This document shows positions 6,794 through 13,077 of a DNA stretch of 13,771 nt, piece after piece (positions within the stretch are counted from its first letter, which is position 1; each line of letters begins with the position of its first letter). The stretch spans positions 1-13,771 of the forward strand of contig CAJMLN010000046.1 of the NCBI GenBank assembly GCA_905214315.1, in the 5' to 3' direction. Position numbers and translations under genes: made by a program. A model generated the notes under the pieces. The model did not search any database and had not been told where the DNA came from. It saw only the letters and a program-made list of their open reading frames with translations. The DNA is from an uncultured bacterium. GTDB lineage: Bacteria; Bacillota; Clostridia; Christensenellales; QALW01.

Positions 6794-7327
6794 TTATGCT
6801 TTTTTCTTCGATTCCTTTTCTTCATGACCCTGTAGCGAAATAATATTTACCGCACTTTCGGCCATGGTGTGGTTGACGGCTGCGCTTACGGCGAATTTCA
6901 GTGCACAGACCAAGGGTTCTTCTTCAGGATAGACGTCTTGCGCTACTTTTTTGAATTCGCTTTCATAGGTATCAACAAAGGCGTTAAAAAAGCCGTCCAT
7001 TCCCGCGGCCTGGGCCTGCTCTTCGATCATGCGGCTGATCACCGGAATAGGCAGCTGCCTTTTCATCAGGCAAATGACTAATAATCGGGCGATATGCAGC
7101 CGGGAATATTTCTTTTTTATCGGCGCCGGGAGTACATTCATTTTTACGTAATTGTTGATCATTGAAGGCGTTAGCAAATCTTCTGAAAGCATGTAGGGCC
7201 CTAAATATTTCTGCATTAATACGATAACTTGATCCATGTATAACTCCAGCTCCGGAAGGTCTTTCCAGCGCGGCAGATTATGCTGAGAAACCTTTTTGTT
7301 GAATTCTTGCAGCTGTTCTTGTATCAT
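6794..7327 (-). CDS. DUF1836 domain protein, putative DNA-binding regulator
   Basis: A 177-residue protein recognised as DUF1836 by the segment LLTPSMINNYVKMNVLPAP (51-69) followed by KKKYSRLHIARLLVICLMK. The pattern resembles a MerR-like winged helix-turn-helix (about 51-95) in which a basic, tyrosine-containing turn contacts DNA. The rest (100-160) is helical and the C-terminal tail is lysine-rich. Members are widespread in Bacillota and not well characterised, so DNA binding is inferred. The ATG at 7327 has a GAGGTGA ribosome binding site 6-7 nt upstream and a good promoter. It is divergent from the SGNH hydrolase across a 176-nt spacer, which makes that gene or itself a candidate target. 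Confidence 0.85.
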   Translation of the reverse strand: MIQEQLQEFNKKVSQHNLPRWKDLPELELYMDQVIVLMQKYLGPYMLSEDLLTPSMINNYVKMNVLPAPIKKKYSRLHIARLLVICLMKRQLPIPVISRMIEEQAQAAGMDGFFNAFVDTYESEFKKVAQDVYPEEEPLVCALKFAVSAAVNHTMAESAVNIISLQGHEEKESKKKA

Positions 7328-7357
7328 TTTTCGTCACCTCAGGTATAATTCAAACAT

Positions 7358-7386
7358 AGTATAGCATAATAAGTTTAATATTGCAA
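7358..7386 (-). promoter_or_regulatory. Promoter of the DUF1836 gene
   Basis: Minus strand -35 TTGCAA (7386-7381), 17-nt spacer, -10 TATACT (7363-7358); the start would be near 7351, 24 nt before the ATG. The -35 hexamer is repeated 22 bp upstream (7403-7408), two helical turns away. Confidence 0.75.
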
Positions 7387-7414
7387 ATAAAGTTTTATAA
7401 GTTTGCAAAAATAG

Positions 7415-7443
7415 TTGACAATATAAATAAAATGATATAATAT
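7415..7443 (+). promoter_or_regulatory. Promoter of the SGNH hydrolase gene
   Basis: A perfect -35 TTGACA (7415-7420) is followed by overlapping -10 candidates: TATAAT at 7436-7441 (spacer 15) or TAATAT at 7438-7443 (spacer 17). The leader would be about 55 nt. The two divergent promoters have their -35 ends 28 bp apart, close enough for one regulator to affect both. Confidence 0.7.
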
Positions 7444-7503
7444 AGTATTGAAAACTAAATGATAAAGTAATGCGAGCTGTTTTTTATTTAAGGAGTGATT
7501 GTT

Positions 7504-8196
7504 TTGGCAAAGATACAAATTTACGGAGATTCCATCTTGCGCGGAGTGACACTCAATGAGGAAACTCAGCGCTATTATATCAACGATGCAATCGGCATTG
7601 ATGCTTTAGCTAAAGATATTCATGCTGAGGTGGCCAATTTTTCTAAGTTTGGCTGTACCGTGCAGAAGGGAATGCGTCTTGTACAGACCAATTTGGAAAA
7701 AGGTACTGTTTGTGACTATGCTTTGGTAGAATATGGCGGGAATGACAGTGACTTTAATTGGGCAAAAATAGCTGAAGAACCGGAACAGGAGCACCTTTCT
7801 AATACGCCGCTGGAAAAGTTTCGTGAGCTGTATAAAAAAATGATAGTATCGTTAAAGAACAATGGTATTACTCCTGTGCTGGCGACCTTGCCCCCGGTGG
7901 ATGCTGAAAAATATTTTTCTTGGATTTGCCGCAACGGCTTGAATAAAGAAAATATTTTGCACTGGCTGGGCGATGTTTTTGCCATTTACCGGTATCAGGA
8001 GCAATATTCCCGTGCGGTCGAGGCTATTGCTGCGGAAACAAGCTGTGAATATATTGATTTCCGCGCGGCTTTTATCAAAAACCGTAAAATTAAAGATTTG
8101 TTTTGCTCCGATGGCATCCATCCCAGCGTAAAAGGACAGGAACTGATCAATCATGAGCTTTCCCGTTTTGTCAAGGCAAAGGCACTTCAGGCATAA
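7504..8196 (+). CDS. SGNH/GDSL-fold hydrolase, probably a cytoplasmic esterase
   Basis: A 230-residue protein with the SGNH blocks in order: block I YGDSILRGV with the nucleophile Ser10; a block II glycine at about G50; block III GGND (G79, N80); block V DGIHP with the catalytic pair D203 and H206. These enzymes hydrolyse esters of lipids, acylated sugars or thioesters; the substrate cannot be told. There is no signal peptide or membrane segment, so it should act in the cytoplasm. TTG at 7504 is chosen: AGGAG (7491-7495) is 8 nt upstream, whereas the GTG at 7495 overlaps the ribosome binding site itself. It is a single-gene unit with its own promoter and terminator. Confidence 0.88.
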   Translation: MAKIQIYGDSILRGVTLNEETQRYYINDAIGIDALAKDIHAEVANFSKFGCTVQKGMRLVQTNLEKGTVCDYALVEYGGNDSDFNWAKIAEEPEQEHLSNTPLEKFRELYKKMIVSLKNNGITPVLATLPPVDAEKYFSWICRNGLNKENILHWLGDVFAIYRYQEQYSRAVEAIAAETSCEYIDFRAAFIKNRKIKDLFCSDGIHPSVKGQELINHELSRFVKAKALQA

Positions 8197-8227
8197 AAAA
8201 ACAGGCTGAATTCAGCCTGTTTTTTTA
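8195..8227. terminator. Bidirectional rho-independent terminator
   Basis: A perfect 20-bp palindrome (8201-8220, half-site ACAGGCTGAA) is flanked by seven A on one side and a run of T on the other, so it terminates in both directions. It overlaps the stop codons of both convergent genes, the SGNH hydrolase (8194-8196) and thiamine pyrophosphokinase (8225-8227). Confidence 0.93.
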
Positions 8228-8836
8228 TGGATCGCAATGGAAGGTGCCGGAGGAGCCTTTTTCAGTGATTACCAAAACCGGCGCGTCGGCATTGATTTCA
8301 GCATGCGCGGTTGGTTCGTTGCTTAGACCCAGAGGAAATTCCGGTGAAAAATCCAGGTCTCCGTTGTAGAGAAAGCCGGATAACAGAACTTTGCAATTTT
8401 CAAAAGCAAAAATACTAACGTAACCCGTGCAATGTTTCAGTACCGCGCGACGGCACACCCGAAGCATTTGATTTTTTGTGTATAAAATTGCGTGGCAGCC
8501 GCGGCGGTACAGCCACAGCAGCAGTTGTATATTGGCCATAGTGTGGTCAAACCGTTCGCCGCCCCAGGCACCGTAAAGCCTGAACTCGCGGTATCCGCGC
8601 GCAAGCCCCTGCTGAATACACATAAAGATATCCGATTCATCCTTTTGTACCTGCAGTTTAACGACCTGCTTTCCCTGCGGAACAAAGCCGAGGGAGTCGA
8701 AATCGCCTACGATGAGATCCGGTTCTCTTTCTAAATACAGCAGTCCTTTGTCGGCTGCGATAACCAGGTCCTCCTGTTTAACGATGAGATCTTCTTTAAA
8801 AAAATCTCCTGCGCCGATAATATGGCAGATTCCCAT
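8225..8836 (-). CDS. thiN: Thiamine pyrophosphokinase
   Basis: The enzyme transfers pyrophosphate from ATP to thiamine, making the cofactor thiamine diphosphate in one step; this supports use of salvaged thiamine. The 203 residues show family motifs in order: AADKG (27-31), VGDFDSL (43-49, metal and ATP site), KDESD (65-69), GGERFDH (92-98) and the thiamine-site segment GLSNE (170-174), then the C-terminal beta domain. ATG 8836 is chosen because AAGGAG lies 8 nt upstream; the upstream in-frame GTG 8845 overlaps that ribosome binding site. It starts 12 nt after the Crp/Fnr regulator stop, so the two are probably co-transcribed. No TPP riboswitch is seen, as expected from the lack of a leader. 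Confidence 0.93.
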   Translation of the reverse strand: MGICHIIGAGDFFKEDLIVKQEDLVIAADKGLLYLEREPDLIVGDFDSLGFVPQGKQVVKLQVQKDESDIFMCIQQGLARGYREFRLYGAWGGERFDHTMANIQLLLWLYRRGCHAILYTKNQMLRVCRRAVLKHCTGYVSIFAFENCKVLLSGFLYNGDLDFSPEFPLGLSNEPTAHAEINADAPVLVITEKGSSGTFHCDP

Positions 8837-8848
8837 ATAAAACACTCC

Positions 8849-9478
8849 TTAATAATACAGGGTAAAATTACGTCCTTTTGAGGTCAGTAAACCTTCCTCT
8901 TTCATTTTTTTCAATTCCCGAAACATGGCGCTGCGATCCACGCAAAGGTAATCCGCCAGATCGCTTAAACTTTGCGGTAGGGTAATATAACGGCGTTTTT
9001 GCCGGCCCTGCAGCATCGTAAAGTATGCCGTTAGTTTCCCGCGGGTTGTACGCTGGGAGAGAATATTGATTTTGGCTGAGAGTGCGCGTGTGCGTTGGCT
9101 TATAAGCTGCAGGACGTTGCTTATCAGCCGGCTGTGACATTCACAGGCATTTTCACATTGCCGAATTAGGCATGCATAATCGATATACAATACAGAGCAT
9201 TCGCTGCCGAACACGATATACGTGTCCTCTGCATAGGAAAATAGTCCGCCGAAAATATTTCCTTCGGTTAGTTGCTCTAAGATCATACGATTGCCGTTTT
9301 CATCAAACCATACGATGCTGGCGGTCCCTTTTTGCAGTACGCATACATTTTGCGATTCAGCGTGGCCTGAAAGCAGCGTATCATCTTTGGAAAAAAACTT
9401 TGTTTGCATGTTAAAACACGTATGCATATGATTGAAATCATCGGCCGATATACCGGAAAAAATTTGGAAAGCTTCCAT
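8849..9478 (-). CDS. Crp/Fnr family transcriptional regulator
   Basis: A 209-residue protein with an N-terminal cNMP-binding-type beta-roll (about 10-95), a long dimerisation helix (about 104-140) and a C-terminal winged helix-turn-helix (about 146-205, recognition region DRSAMFRELKKM). At the position where FNR and CRP have glutamate in the recognition helix it has serine (S183), while the following arginine (R187) is kept, so its operator should differ from TTGAT. It has eight cysteines, four of them clustered (C103, C108, C112, C114) at the start of the dimer helix; the N-terminal cysteine pattern of FNR is absent. The ligand is unknown. The ATG at 9478 has AGGTG 5 nt upstream. It is divergent from nrdD, and a palindrome lies between them. 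Confidence 0.92.
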   Translation of the reverse strand: MEAFQIFSGISADDFNHMHTCFNMQTKFFSKDDTLLSGHAESQNVCVLQKGTASIVWFDENGNRMILEQLTEGNIFGGLFSYAEDTYIVFGSECSVLYIDYACLIRQCENACECHSRLISNVLQLISQRTRALSAKINILSQRTTRGKLTAYFTMLQGRQKRRYITLPQSLSDLADYLCVDRSAMFRELKKMKEEGLLTSKGRNFTLYY

Positions 9479-9505
9479 AAAATCACCTGAAAAGCATACA
9501 GAATA

Positions 9506-9533
9506 TAGTAAAAAATGTAAAACAAATTTACTA
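9506..9533. repeat. Inverted repeat TAGTAAA/TTTACTA upstream of the regulator gene
   Basis: Perfect 7-bp arms (9506-9512 and 9527-9533) are separated by 14 bp. It lies just downstream of the predicted start point of the regulator's promoter, so it could form an AT-rich hairpin at the mRNA 5' end or serve as a second operator. AT-rich arms make chance occurrence possible. Confidence 0.4.
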
Positions 9534-9541
9534 CATCTTGT

Positions 9542-9570
9542 ATTTTACCACCAAAAAGTTGCAAATGCAA
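9542..9570 (-). promoter_or_regulatory. Predicted promoter of the Crp/Fnr regulator gene
   Basis: Minus strand -35 TTGCAT (9570-9565), 17-nt spacer, -10 TAAAAT (9547-9542); start near 9535, leader about 57 nt. The -35 falls inside the palindrome at 9558-9571, so a protein bound there would block this promoter. Confidence 0.6.
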
Positions 9571-9571
9571 C
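9558..9571. promoter_or_regulatory. 14-bp palindromic operator candidate between crp/fnr-type gene and nrdD
   Basis: GTTGCAAATGCAAC is a perfect palindrome of 14 bp, the same overall 5-4-5 dimension as the FNR box TTGATnnnnATCAA but with GTTGC half-sites. Its centre (9564.5) lies about 41.5 bp before the predicted nrdD start point, where class II Crp/Fnr activators bind, and it covers the -35 of the divergent regulator gene. The binding protein is inferred to be that regulator. Confidence 0.65.
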
Positions 9572-9599
9572 TGAAATTTTATATGTTTTCATATATAAT
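9571..9599 (+). promoter_or_regulatory. Predicted nrdDG-dut promoter with a poor -35
   Basis: A perfect -10 TATAAT (9594-9599) has only CTGAAA (9571-9576, four of six matches) at the 17-bp -35 position. A weak -35 next to a well-placed palindrome is typical of an activator-dependent promoter. Start near 9606, leader about 34 nt. No clear NrdR box pair was seen in the spacer. Confidence 0.65.
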
Positions 9600-9639
9600 G
9601 AGCAGGAAATACAAACCGAATTGCTTGGAGGAAATGATT

Positions 9640-11766
9640 ATGCAGATCATTAAACGGGACGGCCGCATTGTTGAGTACGACCGCAGTAAAATCGTAACAG
9701 CTATTCAAAAGGCCAACGCCGAGGTAGAAGAGAATCAGCGAGCCTCCGGAGATGAGATCGACGCAATTCTTGATTATATCGAGGCAAAGCACCGCACAAG
9801 GATTTTAGTGGAGGATGTGCAGGATATCATTGAGCGCAAGCTGATGGAGCAGGGACATTTTGAGCTGGCTAAAAAATATATCATTTATCGGTATAGCCGC
9901 GCTCTGGTACGTAAAGCCAATACGACGGACGAGTCTATTTTAAGCTTGATTCGCAATGCAAATAAAGACGTAATGGAGGAAAACTCCAATAAAAACGCGG
10001 TGATTGCGTCCACCCAGAGGGATTTGATTGCCGGTGAAGTATCCAAGGATCTTACACGCCGTATTTTGCTTCCGGAGAAAATTTCCAAGGCACATGATGA
10101 AGGCGTACTGCATTTTCATGATGCGGATTATTTTATTCAGCCTATTTTCAACTGCTGTCTTGTAAATATCGGCGATATGCTGGACAACGGAACGGTAATG
10201 AACGGCAAGCTGATTGAAAGCCCGAAAAGCTTTCAGGTAGCGTGTACCATTATCACGCAGATTATTGCGGCTGTGGCTTCCAGCCAGTACGGCGGACAGT
10301 CTGTTGATATTAAGCATCTGGGTAAATATTTGAGAAAATCCTACGAAAAGTTTAAAAAGCAGATTGAAGACGAATGTGGGAATGAATTTGATTCGGCTAC
10401 AATAGATAAGCTTGCGCATATTCGTCTGAAGGACGAGCTGCGCAGCGGCGTGCAGACCATCCAGTATCAGATCAATACCCTGATGACCACTAACGGCCAG
10501 TCTCCGTTTGTTACGCTGTTTTTGAATCTGGAAGAGGGCGATCCCTACATTGAAGAGAACGCAATGATTATTGAAGAGATCATTCGTCAGCGGCTGGAGG
10601 GCATCAAGAATGAGCAGGGCGTATATGTGACGCCGGCTTTCCCCAAATTGGTATATGTGCTGGACGAGCACAATTGCCTAAAGGGCGGAAAATACGATTA
10701 TATTACCAAACTGGCCGTCAAGTGTTCGGCAAAGCGGCTGTATCCAGACTATATTTCCGCTAAAAAAATGCGTGAGAACTGTGAAGGTAACGTGTTTTCT
10801 CCCATGGGATGCCGTTCCTTCCTCGCACCCTGGAAGGATGAAAACGGAAAGTATAAATTTGAAGGCCGCTTCAACCAGGGCGTGGTCAGCATCAATTTGC
10901 CGCAGATTGGTATTGTTGCCAAGGGAGATATGGATAGATTCTGGAAGCTTTTTGATGAGAGGCTCCAGCTTTGCTTTGAAGCGCTGATGTGCCGGCATGA
11001 AGCTGTAAAGAAGATTACCTCTACCGCAAGTCCCGTGCACTGGCAGTACGGTGCCATTGCGCGGCTTAAGCGCGGTGAAAGTATTGAAAAACTGCTTTAT
11101 GGGGGATATTCTTCCATTTCGCTGGGGTATATCGGCTTGTATGAGGTTACCAAGCTGATGACAGGGCAAAGCCATACTACGCCTGAAGGAGAGAAATTTG
11201 CTTTGGCGGTTATGCAGCATATGCGCGATACCACGGATCGTTGGAAAAAAGAAACGAACATTGGTTTTGCTCTTTACGGTACGCCGGCGGAATCTCTCTG
11301 TTATCGTTTTGCCCGCATTGATAAGGCTCGTTTTGGAACGATAGAGGATGTTACGGATAAGGGATATTATACGAATTCTTATCATGTGGATGTACGGGAA
11401 AAGATCGATGCATTCTCCAAACTGGCGTTTGAAAGTCAGTTCCAGAAAATTTCGTCAGGCGGTGCGATTTCCTATGTGGAGATCCCGAATATGCGCAATA
11501 ATTTGGAGGCTCTTGAGGAACTGGTGAAATTCATCTATGATAATATCCAGTACGCCGAGTTTAATACTAAGAGCGATTATTGCCATGTGTGCGGCTTTGA
11601 CGGCGAGATTATCATTAACGATGACAATGAATGGGAGTGCCCCAATTGCCATAATAAAGATCAATCCAAGATGAATGTAACACGTCGTACCTGCGGATAT
11701 TTGGGAGAAAATTTCTGGAATGTAGGCAAAACAAAGGAGATTAAGGCCAGGGTGTTGCATCTGTAA
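9640..11766 (+). CDS. nrdD: Anaerobic ribonucleoside-triphosphate reductase (class III)
   Basis: NrdD reduces NTPs to dNTPs without oxygen using a glycyl radical made by NrdG, normally with formate as reductant. The 708 residues match the family. An ATP-cone allosteric domain occupies about 1-90 (starting MQIIKRDGRIVEYDRSKIV). The catalytic barrel follows, with HFHDADY at 158-164. Near the C-terminus are the zinc site, two CxxC pairs (C648/C651 and C667/C670), and the glycyl radical loop RTCGYLG with G686 the expected radical residue. Start: ATG 9640 is 8 nt after GGAGG; the ATG at 9634 is too close to it and does not fit the family N-terminus. First gene of nrdD-nrdG-dut; the radical makes it oxygen-sensitive, so anaerobic growth is implied. 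Confidence 0.97.
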   Translation: MQIIKRDGRIVEYDRSKIVTAIQKANAEVEENQRASGDEIDAILDYIEAKHRTRILVEDVQDIIERKLMEQGHFELAKKYIIYRYSRALVRKANTTDESILSLIRNANKDVMEENSNKNAVIASTQRDLIAGEVSKDLTRRILLPEKISKAHDEGVLHFHDADYFIQPIFNCCLVNIGDMLDNGTVMNGKLIESPKSFQVACTIITQIIAAVASSQYGGQSVDIKHLGKYLRKSYEKFKKQIEDECGNEFDSATIDKLAHIRLKDELRSGVQTIQYQINTLMTTNGQSPFVTLFLNLEEGDPYIEENAMIIEEIIRQRLEGIKNEQGVYVTPAFPKLVYVLDEHNCLKGGKYDYITKLAVKCSAKRLYPDYISAKKMRENCEGNVFSPMGCRSFLAPWKDENGKYKFEGRFNQGVVSINLPQIGIVAKGDMDRFWKLFDERLQLCFEALMCRHEAVKKITSTASPVHWQYGAIARLKRGESIEKLLYGGYSSISLGYIGLYEVTKLMTGQSHTTPEGEKFALAVMQHMRDTTDRWKKETNIGFALYGTPAESLCYRFARIDKARFGTIEDVTDKGYYTNSYHVDVREKIDAFSKLAFESQFQKISSGGAISYVEIPNMRNNLEALEELVKFIYDNIQYAEFNTKSDYCHVCGFDGEIIINDDNEWECPNCHNKDQSKMNVTRRTCGYLGENFWNVGKTKEIKARVLHL

Positions 11767-11767
11767 T

Positions 11768-12319
11768 ATGAATTATGCCGATATAAAAAAATTTGATGTT
11801 GCCAATGGCATCGGCGTACGGGTGAGCCTTTTTGTCAGCGGTTGCACGCATCATTGCAGGGGCTGTTTTAATCAAGAAGCCTGGGCCTTTGACTACGGAA
11901 AAGAATTTACCGAAAAAGAAGAAGAGGAGATTCTTCAGGCACTGGCACCGAATTATATTCGGGGACTCTCACTCTTAGGGGGCGAGCCTTTTGAGCCTGC
12001 CAATCAGCGGCGGCTGGTGCCGTTTTTAAACAGAGTAAAAAAACGGTATCCCCAGAAAGATATCTGGTGCTATACGGGATATCTGCTGGATCAGGAGCTG
12101 CTTGTTTCCAGCCGTGCGCGGTGCGAGGTTACCGATGAAATGCTCTCGCTGCTGGATATTTTGGTGGACGGTGAGTTTGTAGAGGAGAAAAAGAATCTTT
12201 CCATTCGTTTCCGCGGATCTGAAAATCAGCGGATTATTGATCTGAAAGCTTCTTTTGCTTTGAAAAATATTGTTTTATGGAAAGGACTCGAAGATGAAAG
12301 TAAACATAAAAAAACTTGA
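11768..12319 (+). CDS. nrdG: Anaerobic ribonucleotide reductase-activating protein (radical SAM)
   Basis: NrdG cleaves S-adenosylmethionine with a [4Fe-4S] cluster and abstracts hydrogen from the NrdD glycine to form its radical. The 183 residues show the cluster motif CTHHCRGC (C26, C30, C33), the SAM-contacting GGEPF (71-75) and the family segment WCYTGY. The start ATG 11768 is one base after the nrdD stop; no strong ribosome binding site is visible, so translation is probably coupled to nrdD. The 3' end overlaps the start of dut by 26 nt. The adjacency of nrdD and nrdG is the standard arrangement and confirms both calls. Confidence 0.96.
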   Translation: MNYADIKKFDVANGIGVRVSLFVSGCTHHCRGCFNQEAWAFDYGKEFTEKEEEEILQALAPNYIRGLSLLGGEPFEPANQRRLVPFLNRVKKRYPQKDIWCYTGYLLDQELLVSSRARCEVTDEMLSLLDILVDGEFVEEKKNLSIRFRGSENQRIIDLKASFALKNIVLWKGLEDESKHKKT

Positions 12320-12731
12320 TGCCAGGGCAAAGCTTCCTGAGTATGGTTCCGCCTTTGCTGCCGGCGCTGATTTGTATGCGCTTTTGGATGAGCCGTTGAC
12401 GGTTGCACCCGGAGAGACGGCGTTTGTTCATACGGGTCTTGCGTTAGAGCTGCCCATGGGTTGTATGGGGTTGGTATATGCGCGCAGCGGTATGGCCTGC
12501 AAACGAGATCTTGCACCGGCTAATAAAGTAGGCGTTATTGATTGCGATTATCGCGGTGAAATTATCGTGGCAATGCATAACCATGGAAAGCAGGAGCAGA
12601 TGATAGAACCGGAGGAGCGGATTGCGCAGCTGATTATCGCGCCGTATATTACCGTAAAATTTGAAGAGACAGATGAATTGGAAGATACGGAAAGAGGCTG
12701 CGGAGGCTTTGGCTCCACAGGCAGTAAATAA
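12294..12731 (+). CDS. dut: Deoxyuridine 5'-triphosphate nucleotidohydrolase (dUTPase)
   Basis: It hydrolyses dUTP to dUMP and pyrophosphate, keeping uracil out of DNA and supplying dUMP for thymidylate synthesis. The 145-residue trimeric-type enzyme has all five motifs: AGADLYAL (23-30), ARSGMA (63-68), GVIDCDYRG (80-88, with the catalytic aspartate), ERIAQL (108-113) and the C-terminal RGCGGFGSTG (134-143). ATG 12294 is chosen: AAAGGA is 7 nt upstream and MKVNIKKLD matches family starts; an earlier ATG at 12270 lies deeper inside nrdG. It overlaps nrdG by 26 nt, so it is in the same operon, which joins dNTP synthesis with dUTP removal. Confidence 0.96.
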   Translation: MKVNIKKLDARAKLPEYGSAFAAGADLYALLDEPLTVAPGETAFVHTGLALELPMGCMGLVYARSGMACKRDLAPANKVGVIDCDYRGEIIVAMHNHGKQEQMIEPEERIAQLIIAPYITVKFEETDELEDTERGCGGFGSTGSK

Positions 12732-13077
12732 ATGCTATATGAACTCTTATAGCTATTAGCCATTCATTCTCCCTTCTTTTACATTAAGTTTTGAACATCC
12801 TTATTGTATTACGGCAGAAGAATTTTTATATCACTTTCTATGCCCAGCCGCTTGGCGGAGATTGTTTTTTAAAAAGCCGTTTTAGGACATGAAAAACCCC
12901 TTGCCGCTTTTCGACAAGGGTTTTTTTATATGGCCGTAAAGGAGCCTGTGGGAAACAGGTTAGAAAACAGCACTGCAGGGAAATAAGGGCCGCAGTTGCG
13001 TACAACAGAAGAAAGCTGTCATTATTGGCAGGGATGTTTGTTGGTCTCTTTGGTGTCAGAAAGCTGCTTTTCTCTGT
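12732..13077. other. Gene-free stretch between dut and the right-edge gene
   Basis: No open frame with a ribosome binding site or a recognisable product was found on either strand. It holds the terminator at 12892-12927, a weak CCGC/GCGG hairpin (12848-12858) followed by a T run, and a small hairpin CCTGT/ACAGG (12945-12959). No tRNA or known RNA gene was recognised. Confidence 0.6.
12892..12927. terminator. Bidirectional terminator between dut and the right-edge gene
   Basis: Arms AAAAACCC..TTG.CG and CG.CAAGGGTTTTT enclose a CTTTT loop, with one mismatch and one bulge, and are flanked by A and T runs on both sides. It is 160 nt after dut and about 150 nt past the stop of the convergent right-edge gene, so it probably serves both. 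Confidence 0.82.

Noticed and set aside
8837..8900. TPP riboswitch for thiamine pyrophosphokinase
   Set aside because: Only 12 nt separate the gene from the preceding coding region, and no CTGAGA/ACCTGA-type core is present.
9594..9599. Search for an NrdR box pair upstream of nrdD
   Set aside because: No pair of acaCwATATwGtgt-like sites spaced by about three helical turns was seen; the AT-rich ATATATAAT run is better explained as the -10.
9940..11385. Two long minus-strand open frames (235-243 codons) inside nrdD
   Set aside because: They are shadows of nrdD, whose product is recognisable end to end; neither has a plausible ribosome binding site or protein-like sequence.
12931..12987. A short plus-strand frame beginning MAVKEPVGN
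   Set aside because: 18 codons, no ribosome binding site, and it sits directly behind a terminator.
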